DNA of 64,000 nt from Prostheceraeus crozeri (Eukaryota > Platyhelminthes > Polycladida > Euryleptidae), in the NCBI GenBank assembly GCA_907163375.1, contig CAJQUW010005533.1, forward strand, positions 1,451,001-1,515,000, in the 5' to 3' direction. Shown one piece after another: positions 1 to 11,577 of the stretch (position 1 is its first letter; each line of letters begins with the position of its first letter). Under the pieces are notes generated by a model, which saw only the letters and a list, made by a program, of their open reading frames with translations, had not been told where the DNA came from and did no database searches. A program made the position numbers and the translations under genes.

Positions 1-872
1 TTATTATAAAGTGTATGCATAGCTTTAGGCTTCTAATGCTGTTGGAGTAGCAGTTATATTTTATTGAATTTCAAGAGTTACGAAGAGCTGAGTCGATTTT
101 TATGTGAAGGTGAAAGGTGAAATCCTCTTCGCTGACTTATTGTAAGTACAATAGTTTTGATTTTATTGTGATTTGGGTCTACCTGCTAAAGGTGAAGGTG
201 CTAAAAGTTATTTAGCAGCAATGCAGAACAATCAATTAGTGACGGCAGAGCATCATAAATTTGGTCAATAGCAAGGAAGCTGTTATTTTAGCGATAAGAT
301 TGGCAAAAGGGACACACTCTAAATTTGAAGATAGATTGAACAAAGTGGGCCTAGTAAATGTTTTTGAAATAATTGAGTCACAAATCCAATAACGCGGTTA
401 ACTTATCCATGGTTCGTGGTAAAAAATGACAAAACCATTATTCCACCAGTCGGTAATTTTATGAACAATACATCAAAACAATGCAAAGTGATTGCACTCT
501 CTTCTACATTATCTATTATTTTAGAACGATGTATTATATATAGTCATTCTTGAAAACTGAAAAAACTTAAAATTTAGATTGTGCGACTAAATATTTTAAC
601 CATAGTTGAGAATTATGGAACAAGGAACTGTCCTGAGTAGAGAATTTTGAGTTCATAATGATTTGTGGCATTTTAATGAACGAAAGTAGATCCATCATTA
701 TAATTGAAAACCGAATCCCAGACTTCTAGCTTCTAGTGAATACAAGTGATAAGTTTTCAACTCTTTTGCTGTCTTTGCTCAAGATATTTTCAAGACATCA
801 CTATGACCACGATAAACGAATGAATGTTTGAGCGCAGTCAAGTATGTTTTATTAAATGCATGTTCTGGTATG
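1..872. other. No gene seen upstream of the LTR element
   Basis: AT-rich sequence with stops in all frames at short intervals. I see no recognisable protein, RNA gene or paired repeat. It ends at the left target duplication (TTGAC, 873-877) of the LTR element that follows. Confidence 0.5.
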
Positions 873-877
873 TTGAC

Positions 878-1300
878 TGTAAGAACGAATTTCTGGCCCA
901 AACTCACTTAAGTATATTGAAGCAATATATCAAAATACACTTACGACCACTTAAGTCACCAGTTTACAATACGTACAAACCGAAACTGTCAGATCACAAA
1001 ATTGCTTAGTAACAGCTTCTCAAAAGTCAAAAAAGCTATATCATCAATAATCACAGAAATTACTGGCTTACTATGACACATACATAGTCTGTTACAAAAA
1101 CACTAACGCTTAGATTCTATATACAGTCCAGGATCGCATAGCTATATCAACTTACCATCAAATATCAATGTTACCGCGAACGCAAGATTTCTAGGTTCAG
1201 CCGATAATAAAAATGCGATCAACTCGCGAAATTTCATATAAGGTCATGAGAGAATCGAGTAATTAAATGACACGTTAAAACAAAAGTAATAACTCTTACA
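878..1300 (-). repeat. LTR, 3' copy in element orientation
   Basis: A 423-bp direct repeat of 5092-5514 that begins TGT and ends ACA. It borders the purine-rich tract of the internal region and, on the outer side, the target duplication TTGAC. Confidence 0.95.
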
Positions 1301-4300
1301 TCCCCCATGATTTGTAAATCATTGGCAGGATACTTGGACACATGAACAGTTCAACGAATCAGAAAGTCTGATAGGTGGTTTGGTCTTCGTCTTGTACGTT
1401 CACTTCTGCGAGGTTGAGTAGGCACCGTCACATTGGCGTCAGTAATTCCTTGAATTGCATCTTGTACAGAAATATCACTACAATCACTGAGGCTTGAGTA
1501 AGAATGATTGTCATTTTCATCAGAAGAGAAGGAGTCCGAATTATCAGATAGTTCACCATAAGTTGCAGTTACTCTGTGCGGTCCAGTCCAAGCAGAATCA
1601 CATTTACCATCACTTCTAACATAAACCTTGTCACCAACAACAAAAGGATTTCTCTCGTTATATTCCACATTCGATTGCACTTCAGAAGGCCTTTTCCACT
1701 CACTGACATCCTCACACATAAGCGGTCGCTCTCCACTAACGCTTGGCATTCGACTCCGAACATGAAACAACAATGTAAATGGAGGAACGTGACCAAAACT
1801 GCTAGTAGAATTGTACCAAAAAACACACTGATGAACTGAATTTCTCGAACGAGCGATCATTGTCTTTATGGTCTTGTGATTCCTTTCACTGATGCCATTT
1901 CCACGAGGTCTGTACGCACAACAGTATTCTTGGACAACACCCCATTCACTCATCAAGTTTTTAAAATCAACACTTCTGTACACTGCACCATTATCAGACA
2001 GGATTACTGCAGGGGGTCCGAATTCAGCAAAAATTTCATTGAAATGCGTACAGACTTCACTTGATGATCCACTTGTGAGTTGTTTCCAAATGCAGTACCT
2101 TGAACCCATATCTATAACTGTTAAGTATAGCCTGTTCCCAACATGAGTCATATCAGTAGACAACTTCTTCCACACTTCATTCGATGACAAAAACCCTTTT
2201 CGATAATGAGGATTGACAGATGGACCAATTCTCGAACACTCATCGCATTTCGATAAAACTGCAGCTACTCTGTCTCTTGTTATGACTTCTCCATGCTTCA
2301 ATTTAGCTAATGTCATCGTTCTGTGTACACCCAAGTGATGTTGACGATGAATATTTAGAATCGATTCATCAATGGATTTGTTGTTCCCAACATTACCCGC
2401 AGAACAGGCATTCATGATAGGCTTAACGTCCTTGGAAGACAACCAAGATTTGGGGACACGCGTCAGCTTATCGGCTATGTTTTCCTCCGACCTCACGAGT
2501 TGAACTTCAACCTTCAATTCTTCTTGTTTTCTGAGCTCCCGCAAAATATCAATACGACGGCGAATAAGCAGTTCAGACAGGGCATGAGTATGGACATTAT
2601 GTGTGTCACTAAAAGCCGACCTCAACCACCCACTGACGGTTGACGAATCCGTTTTGAGCACGAACGTCTTGACCTTCCACTTTAGTGCGATGTTGATTCC
2701 CTTGATGGCAGCATCGAGCTCGCTGATATTGATGTGCGACGTGTCATTCTTCTTTCGTAGCCATGCTGCGTCTTCTACGACTTGCGAATCGATCGTAACC
2801 ACAACTCCCAAAGCCAGATTACTGGCGTCAGTCCACACTGTCAAAGCACCATTTTCAGGAGCCAACCATCGACCAGCAACTGGGTCGTCGCCTGAACGTA
2901 GTCTTTCATTCACTTGCACAACTTTGTCCATCGTCTCTTTGCTCACGTTTTCATCCCATCCGATACTTTCTTCTGCCGTTGTACGTTGTAGAAACGCGCA
3001 AGTGACCCGCAATCAACCACAAACCTGGAAGTGTCCTAACCATTCCCCCAAAACCTTATGCACTTGCCGTCTCGTCATCATTTCTTTTGCTACTTCCGGC
3101 AACTGGCTGTCTCGAGTCCATCGTAGATTCTTATCAACCTTCAAACCCAGTACCCTCACACTCTCAGTCCCAGTCGCTCAGCAGGTTTCGTGACTAAACC
3201 AAACTCCTTCAATTGAGACACGACCTTCTCGACACTTGTCACGGTTTCGTTCACATATATGTCATCAATGTAACTCGTAGCCGCTGCCTCAACGTTTCTG
3301 TCACGCCCCAGAACATTTTCGACAATCTTCGTCATCACCTTCGGAGCGATGTTCAATCCGAATCCCAACCTGGTCAAGACGAAAGTCTTGCCCTTCCAAC
3401 GAACTGCTTGATACGGCCACAATGATTGATCGATCCTGACTTGAAGATAAGCTTTTTTGAGGTCAACAACGGAGCAACTTGGTCCCAGCCTCCTCCACTC
3501 TCTCAAACGGTCCTGGCATAAAGGTGTAGCAGATCCAGTGTGACTAACAATAAAGTCATTCAAATAGCGGAAATCAAGCACAGGTCGCACCTTCACAGTC
3601 TCTCCCTTCTCTTGCCTAACGCTCATGAGAGGCAATGCATTCTTAATGTCGCCATCTCTTGCTCTGTCCCAAGGAACAAGCACACCGTCGGAGATCCATG
3701 CCTCAATTTCCCGATCGAACAACTCCAGATCATCATCTTTCACCTTATAATTGCATCTTCGACTGTTATCTGGTGGAGGAGCACTTTTCCATTTCCAACT
3801 CACTGTCCAAGTCCCATCAAAAGAAGCACGAAAGTCAATGTCATCAATAATGTCATCTTGACGCAAACTAGCTGACGCAATACCGTTGCTTTTTACGAGC
3901 GGCATGTCAATGCACTGCATCATCGCAGTGGAAAGTCCAAGTTTCACTTTCCTACTATCACCATCAAAATTAGGTGGAATCCACAGACCAACTCGGCCGA
4001 TGACATCTAGTCCCACGATCAAGTCAACATCAAGCGGCAATCTTGGCAGCACATTTGCATCGACTGGTCCAACATTGTACTCACTTTCACCAACAGTAAC
4101 GTTGGGCAACTTAACACAACCTTTGGTATTAACGAACCTACAGTCCATTATTTCTAGAGAGAATGTTTCGGCTCTCATTTTGCGGTTTCCTACAAATCGC
4201 CAAGAAACCATTGACATACTACAGCCACAGTCGATCATCACTATGCAGTCTTTGTTGTCAACTTTACCAGGAACAATTATAGCTCTGGTGTTTGTTGCTG

Positions 4301-5091
4301 TTGTGGCAATAGCAATTGGTTGCGTAAAGGCTTCTGAGAACCGGGGGCAATCGGAGAGGACGTTGCCCCCTGTTCGACGTTTAAAGATACCGCAGAGCAA
4401 TTGTGCTTCATGTGACCACGCTGTCCACATTTATGACAAGTGATTCTACAGTCCTTTTGAAGATGACCTATGCGTTGACAACAGTAGCATCTGAGCGCTT
4501 TTTCAGCGTGACTGCCGACCCTTCTATTCTCAGATGGTGCATACACGCCACTACAAGCAGTTATTTCCGAAGCGGATGGAGTCACAGATGGGGTGATTCT
4601 TTTAGCAACACTCAATACCATCGTGTACGTAAGATTGTTCCCCAGAAATAAGACCACCTGTTCACGAATGTTTCTTGGCAAAGATTCCAGCAACACTATA
4701 CCTGATATGTACTCGAATGGGTCACCACCTGCACATGAAATTGTCATGAGTTTCCGAATGTTATCCCCTACTGCATCAATTGAATCCCCTATGTACACTC
4801 TTTTTGACAATGCCGATCGCCACGCATCTACCCTTCGCAACCCAAACGCATTTCTTAGAGCAGCTTTAATGGCAGTGGCGTCCTTCCTGTCTGATTCAGA
4901 CAGATTTTTCCACGTATCATATGCTGGACCCTCAAGATACATCGTCAGCAATTGAGCTTCCTTCTCTTTTAACCCATCAATGTCCACCGCCACCTCAAAC
5001 TTATCAATCCAACGCTCAACCTCATCTTCCCCTGTATAATTACTCACTTTCTTCATTGCCTTCATATCAATTGTTATACGCCCGGATAGCT

Positions 5092-5514
5092 TGTAAGAAC
5101 GAATTTCTGGCCCAAAATCACTTAAGTATATTGAAGCAATACATCAAAATACACTTACGACCACTTAAGTCACCAGTTTACAATACGTACAAACCGAAAC
5201 TGTCAGATCACAAAATTGCTTAGTAACAGCTTCTCAAAAGTCAAAAAAGCTATATCATCAATAATCACAGAAATTACTGGCTTACTATGACACATACATA
5301 GTCTGTTACAAAAACACTAACGCTTAGATTCTATATACAGTCCAGGATCGCATAGCTATATCAACTTACCATCAAATATCAATGTTACCGCGAACGCAAG
5401 ATTTCTAGGTTCAGCCGATAATAAAAATGCGATCAACTCGCGAAATTTCATATAAGGTCATGAGAGAATCGAGTAATTAAATGACACGTTAAAACAAAAG
5501 TAATAACTCTTACA
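5092..5514 (-). repeat. LTR, 5' copy in element orientation
   Basis: A 423-bp direct repeat of 878-1300, with about two differences. As the 5' LTR of a minus-strand element it should hold the promoter. The sequence just inside it should hold the primer-binding site, but I could not match that to a particular tRNA by eye. Confidence 0.95.
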
Positions 5515-5519
5515 TTGAC

Positions 5520-7010
5520 AACCCTTTTTTATCCGTTCAGCATTTGGAGCACTGCTGATCTAGAAATTATGCATTTTTACCGAATCCACTAGCAGCCCAT
5601 AACATCTAGAATATTATCACATACCGAGCGTCCTAAAAGTTCTCGTCGCTAGAAAATCAAGATGATTTAAAGGATGCAACCGCGTTTAGTTTGTTTTGTT
5701 CGGTGTCATATGTCATGATGATCATCTCATCATCAAATCAGATGCAAACGACAAGTAGCACCTGTCCTCCCTGCAAAGAACAATCAACTTAACAGAAATT
5801 TGTTTTAGTTTCGCATGCCTCTGGCTACGCCACTGGTAGTTGTACACAGCTGAAGACTGTGAAAATTCTACCTTTCCTGCTCTACGAAGAACTGCAATCA
5901 GCACCTAGAAGATGAAATCGCTGGAGCCTGGAAGCCTTATGGAAGAACCTCAATCGTTTTTCTAGAGCATCGCAGTGACAGAATACCTAAATGAAAGTTC
6001 GACCAGTAAAAACTCGAAATATAAAATTATAATATAAAAAATACGTAAAAGCTCGACTCCAAGAGCTCATGGTGGTTAATTGGGAAGCGCGAACAGAAGT
6101 TCGGCAGACTCTGAGATAAGAAATTACATGTAGCTTAGTTTTGCACAAGAACTTATATAACTTTTGTAACTTACACTTTGGCACCTACAGCTAATGTAAA
6201 GCCTACTGTTTGAGCATCATTTTCTTATGAGGGGAAAGGATCATACAATGACCAAGGATCGAAACATTGCAATTCTTCATAACTAACGGACATTATCATC
6301 AACATGATGGCGCCCCTCCACACCAGCTCACCATCCAGAGAATGGCTGAACGAGAACTTACGCGGACGATGCAACGGTCATGAGGTCGCTTAGAATTGCA
6401 CTACCACATTGTTTCTGATTTCTGATTGTGTGGCTCACTCAAAGACGAAGTTTATGTTCATGGCTTGAGAACGAACAGCATGAATTTCATCTTTGCTGTC
6501 GCGTGTCTAACAGTGAAAATGGTGAATGCATCGAATATTTGTTACATTACATGACATATTCACTGATTTATCGTTTCTATCATGCTTGCTGTTTTTTTAA
6601 AATCCTGTAATACTGCACTCTTAATACATTTATATCATTCCTTCAAATTAATAAAGGGTTATTTCGTGGACGATGTTCAAGTGACGCCGACTCATGGAAC
6701 GCTTGGTAGATTCAAATGGAAACATTGCCTCGTGATTTATAAATGAAATCATAATTAATTGCTAGAATATAGAATAGTCAAAAAATGATTACTGCAACTA
6801 AACAAAAATTATCACGACTTGACTTCAAGTTGCATCCGCAGAATAAATATATCATTCGAGAGCAAGTAGATCTTCATTAATTTTTGGCCTCAAGTGAAAT
6901 CAAATAGCTCAGAATGTCTTGCCGCCACATTGAATGAGAATGTAATAATTCAATATGTGTAATTGTAGCTGTATGACTACTCAGTAAATCGCTCAATACC
7001 AATCACACAC
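5520..7010. other. No gene seen
   Basis: Intergenic AT-rich sequence between the LTR element and a repeat-rich stretch. The reading frames here are short (about 65 codons or fewer) and match nothing I know. No tRNA, rRNA or array is visible. Confidence 0.45.
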
Positions 7011-7945
7011 GCAGGATGCATACCAAAATATTTTTTGGTATATTTCTGTATTCTCTTGGTATATATTTGTATGATTTTCGTATGCTTTTTCAAATGTGGT
7101 ATGCTTTACATACTAAACCCATACTAGCACAATGTTAAAGGAAAGCATCAATGACTTCTAATATATGTTGATTTAAGGCCTTTTGTCAATAAAGATCACA
7201 CTAATGTTACTACTGTTTTGTAAGTAGTGAGATCAAAGATATTTATCACTACTTGTTTATTACTTGGTTTATTCTTTGGTAAAAACTAAGCATATTATGA
7301 ATCCGAAATGAAAACACCAAAGAGGTTTAATAGCTCCATATAAACAAGTAGTGTTAAATATCTTTGGAAAACACATTATAATTCATGAACGCAAATCTAG
7401 CTATGTTTGAGATATATAAGTCAACATGGTTGCTCGATAGTTATCGTATTATTTAAATCATGTTTATCAACATAGTTCATGGAAATGAGCTAATTATGAG
7501 CCTTGTGAATGCCATAAGACAAGTAGCAATGATGACATGAGGCGTTTCTTTAACAATAGTTCCAATCTAGTTAAATTCCACACTTTCACAAAGAAATATT
7601 CACGACTGGTATTACTGGAAAAATGTTATTTGACAGTAGTATGTAATGTAACTTATTTTTTGCCATGCAACTTAAAGCTCTTCATACTAAACACATACCG
7701 ATGAGGACCAATTTTCATCGGGTCTCGTATATAAAACATACCAACAACTCGTATTTAAATGTAAAACAGCCAATCATAGATAGAATAGTTCGTATCGCTA
7801 CATACCAATCATATACGAAAGTAAGGGAGATTTCGTATGAAAAACATACCAGATATCTGTAAACATACGAGAATCTCGTATCAGATGTTAGTTTCAAATT
7901 GTATGTGATTTTGGTATATGTTTGTATGTAATTTTCGCATCCAGC
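7011..7945. repeat. MITE-like stretch rich in GTATG/CATAC words
   Basis: Both ends of this roughly 0.9-kb stretch are crowded with GTATG, CATAC, TTGGTAT and ATACCAAA words in both orientations (about 7015-7130 and 7680-7935). The ends carry a short inverted match: GCAGGATGC on the left, GCATCCAGC on the right. Such clustered subterminal motifs are typical transposase-binding repeats of non-autonomous DNA elements. No coding capacity is seen. The boundaries and the family are uncertain, and no clear target duplication was found. Confidence 0.35.
7234..7367. repeat. Inverted repeat, arms about 27 bp
   Basis: CAAAGATATTTATCACTACT at 7234 is repeated in reverse complement at about 7339-7367 with one or two changes. 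The arms are about 27 bp with a loop of roughly 80 bases. It lies inside the MITE-like stretch at 7.0-7.9 kb and may be part of that element or a smaller nested one. Confidence 0.6.
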
Positions 7946-10417
7946 GGTTTACAGTGTAGATGCTTTGAAAGTAAGCATCCCAGCTTCAACCTCAAAAACC
8001 AGCAGAAACTGAGATATACCGCTATAATGACCGGCATCTCGCTAAGCATCTTCATGAATCATCAAAACTTTCGCCTGGGAATAAATAACAAATTTCTTAT
8101 TAATATCAAAAAGATGCAAAAAGCAGCCGAATGCATCAACGGAACTAAATATTGGAGATATTAATGATTCGATGCTAGAACATAGCAGGTTTATGGCCGT
8201 CATCATGGATGAGCGTATTGAGACAAGTCATTGTCCTCATAACGAAATAATTCTAGATTCCTCTATTCGTAGTCTCCACTTTAAATTTAAATACTTAAAT
8301 TTTTAATTGTCATTACTTTTTGTACATGATAAAAATTTTCATCTGTTTATAGATTTTTTAAATTTTACTTATTGTCTATTCTGATAATCATAAACGCATT
8401 TCGATCGACTTAGCTGTTAGCGAATCATGATATTTTACAAAATTATTTTTGAATCAGTAACAATGTGCGAATTCTTTCTCGAGTAATCTAAATGCCACCA
8501 AAAAAATAGCAACATAAATTATGTATTCACCCATTCGACTATTCATGTCCAGACACATTCTCAAGGCAGCAATGAGAAATCATGCTGTACACAAAGGCTT
8601 CTTCATTAACTTGTTCTTGCTGTCATTACAATTGACCGGGGGAGAAACGGATAATTTTACTGATTCAATTTCCGACATCAGACATCTCACATATAACATA
8701 TGATATTAACAGCAGAGCAGTTTGTCGAGAAAAATATATTCACCATCAAATCATCGGTTTCACCGTGTTCATGAGAAATCAGCAGAAGCAAACACTGTTG
8801 CTCATTCTGGTCAAAGCAGGTATGAATTCCACTCCCACGAAAATCCGGCGTTTCTCTTTGTACACGCTGGTGGCACTTATAATGTACAAAAACTGTGTTG
8901 TTGATGGTCATTCAACTGGTCACTCAGGATTTGATCTGTGTAAATTTAGCCAGATCTCAGGAATAAAAATGTCCTAAAATAAAAGATTAGAGGAAACGAT
9001 TACCCGTGAAACAAGGAAAAAAGTTGCAAAAGTAGACTGACATGACAGCAATACCATAGACATCGAACAATAACAACCTTAATGATTAATGTTTGATGTC
9101 TGTGAGCAATACCTACAACCACAAACATTCACCAGCTTGTAGCAAAGAAATGGACACGGACGTGGATTGAGAAAACAATTCTACGTTATGGACATACGTT
9201 GTCAAAAAACGGCACCTAGACGTTGGTAGCTCTGTGTGTGAGAGTGAGTTTTTCATAAAAGGAAAATGTCGACAGCTTGTCGCTGCATTTTGTAGATATT
9301 TGTGACTAGTATTACTTCTCACCACAAATGAAAGCATTTTAAAAAATCAACTCATAATAAATCGCAGCTCCTTAATTTTTCAATGATTTGATTCTTCCTG
9401 AGATCGTACTAGCGACATCCAACAACCAAAATCAGTGCCTAAATGATCGACTGAAATCATCATCAACAAACTGAAATACTGTATATATTTTTTCACTAAT
9501 TTGAGCAAAATTGTCTTTTCGGCAGTAATGTAGTTACGTCGCATATCCACGACTCAACGTTGCTTTCTACCGCTGTCCGCTCTGATCCTCTATTGTTGTT
9601 GAATGTCGGAATTCTATGAAATGAACCATCAACAAACAACAGGTTTTCAGTATACGTAGTCCTCACATGCAATCCAAGACCAAGGAGTCAAGGTTGGATT
9701 TCCTTGGTCAGTAGGTGGTTACATTTATCAAATTTAAATAAACAAAAAGGAACATGATTCGAAATTATTGAAGCAATTAAAATAAGTTTGTATAATTCAT
9801 TTGGAAATTTCCGTATATTAGTGAGACTTATGTTTTGTCAGCATGACATCACTCGTATAGTTGCTTGGCTGTCATCTGTTCCTATTTTTCCGGGTGACTG
9901 AAATTCTGCGCTGAAATTCGACTGCTTCTTTCTCCCTGATTTTCATTTTAGATTGCTATAATAAGTAGTCTATCCAGATCGTGTGCTATAGACACTTCAG
10001 GTCTATAAACTTACATGAGATTGCATAGGCCACTACAAATATATATGTTCACTTGCATGACGTGAATTTTTGAATCTTCTATTCTCAAAAATCATGATGA
10101 TGCATTAATTGACCAATTTGGGATATTCAATCAAGTCGTGCAATATGATCCTACTGTTTGAATTTCCCATCATTCTTATTCGTGACTTTCGGTGAAGTTC
10201 TTTTGCTGTTCACCTTTCGCTGGTTCAAGTTAGCGAGAATGACTTTTCTGTGGTAACATCAATGTCAGTCTATCAATTTCGCTACCCGTCCACTTCCAAT
10301 TTCTTACATGTTCACAGCAAAGCGACATAATATACATACAATATCTTTACTGCAAATTTATTACGAGTTTTCAAATTTATCACACGGTTTTCAGCAACTT
10401 ACGATCTGAACTCGCGC
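7946..10417. other. No gene seen
   Basis: About 2.5 kb of AT-rich sequence. Small frames (for example 8521-8703 and 8765-8977 on +, 9113-9337 on -) show no domain or family resemblance and no codon bias I can see. No structured repeat was found. Confidence 0.4.
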
Positions 10418-11577
10418 TTGTTGCATGCGCCGTTTCGTCATCTGGAGAAATGGTCGAATTCAGCACGAATTCGTGTCTGGGCACGACTGTCGAAGCTGGT
10501 CACGAATACACGACAATACTGGGTCATTGATTTTATCCGCAGCATCGTTGAGAATCCGCGTTCTGGCCAGCACGTCGATAGAGTAACAGTAAGTGCGATT
10601 GTTGCCAGCCTCAGAATTTCGGGAAAGGCGTCTTTGTAGAACACATCCTCGCATGGGACTGCACATGCGGTACCTGTGCATCGCCTTTGCACTTTAGTGG
10701 TTTCATGGAAAGTCGTTCTACTAAAGTTGGCCAATTGATTTTTACCCACACTGAGCTGTCAAGCGGATCTCTGAATCGGTCAACGAGAATTTGTATTTCC
10801 CTTTCACCGTGATTTTGCCTTCTTGCTTGTCTAGGCAATTCCCTGGATCGAAGATGCTGAATGATGATACGACTTCTGGCTCTAGAAATTGATCTTTTAA
10901 ATTGTCAAGTAGAGCGTTTCAATATGCGACGGTCATGCGCTTTTTTACTCTCGCGGTCCCTGTCGCTAAGCTCACCCAGTTCGTCTGCGAAACGGTGCCA
11001 ATCGCCCTCGAGGTTGCCAATCAGAAACTGATTGTCTCGAATACGCGTAATGGCGTCGTTGCAGCATGCAACTGACGTACTCACTTGAGCGAAATTGTGA
11101 AGTTGAGATTGTCGCCTTGGAGTATCAAGCTGAGAGTAATAAGGTGCGGCAACACCGCAGAGAGCAGATACAGGACTTGCATGAGAGTCTCGTCTTTGAA
11201 GAGGTGTAGAATATCGATCGCAACGGCGTTACTTCGTTTGCAAAGTGCTCTAGTGTATACCAGACAGCAGTAATTTCACTCATCATTGCTGTAACTGCCA
11301 CATCGATGGAGAGCCAACGAGTTTTGCATATGCGCTTCAGGCGTTTTTCGCTTGTCCTCATTGCTTTGCGGCACTTGGAAAGGTGAGCGGACTTTAAAGG
11401 CCATCTTTCAAAAAACCTCCATGATTGCCAGAGTGCGCTGAAGCTTTTGCACAACCAATAATTCTTAGTGTCGCAGCATGCTAAAGCCAATCGATGACCA
11501 TAGCAGTGAATCACAGTCATGGTCCGATTGAAGAGAATGAATAGTACATGAGAATGAAGAGGATGCTGAAGATACAC
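10418..11577 (-). pseudogene. Broken hAT-type transposase
   Basis: Minus-strand remains of a hAT-superfamily transposase (cut-and-paste DNA transposon). The upstream piece (11125-11577) carries IHCYGHRLALAC, an RFFERWPLKSAHLSKC stretch and KTRWLSIDVAV, the usual signature of the hAT catalytic region in BED/KIAA1586-like proteins. The downstream piece (10438-10749) carries FPEILRLATIALTVTLST, PERGFS and RIKS, which match the C-terminal hAT dimerisation domain (usually ..CERGFS..NRIK..). The two pieces are in different frames and are separated by about 0.4 kb without a long frame, so the gene is broken by several frameshifts or stops. The N-terminal zinc finger and the terminal repeats were not found. 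The superfamily is fairly certain, the subfamily is not. Confidence 0.75.

Larger units (their letters stand above)
878..5514 (-). mobile_element. LTR retrotransposon, Ty3/gypsy-like, young, nearly whole
   Basis: A 4.6-kb LTR retrotransposon lying on the minus strand. Two 423-bp LTRs (878-1300 and 5092-5514) begin TGTAAGA and end TCTTACA. The same 5-bp target duplication TTGAC lies at 873-877 and 5515-5519. Reading leftward, the parts are: gag (about 4.3-5.1 kb) with two CCHC zinc knuckles; then pol (about 1.35-4.4 kb) with an aspartic-protease-like segment, reverse transcriptase with YIDDI, RNase H (WTDAS) and an integrase with an HH-CC zinc region and a core carrying SDNGAVY. A purine-rich tract lies just inside the left LTR, as expected for a polypurine tract. 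Gag and pol overlap in different frames, which this family is known to bridge by frameshifting. The LTRs differ at about 2 of 423 sites, so the insertion is young. It looks nearly whole, with about one break in pol. The protease-RT-RNaseH-integrase order is shared by Ty3/gypsy and BEL/Pao; Ty3-like is my preference, clade unresolved. Confidence 0.93.
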
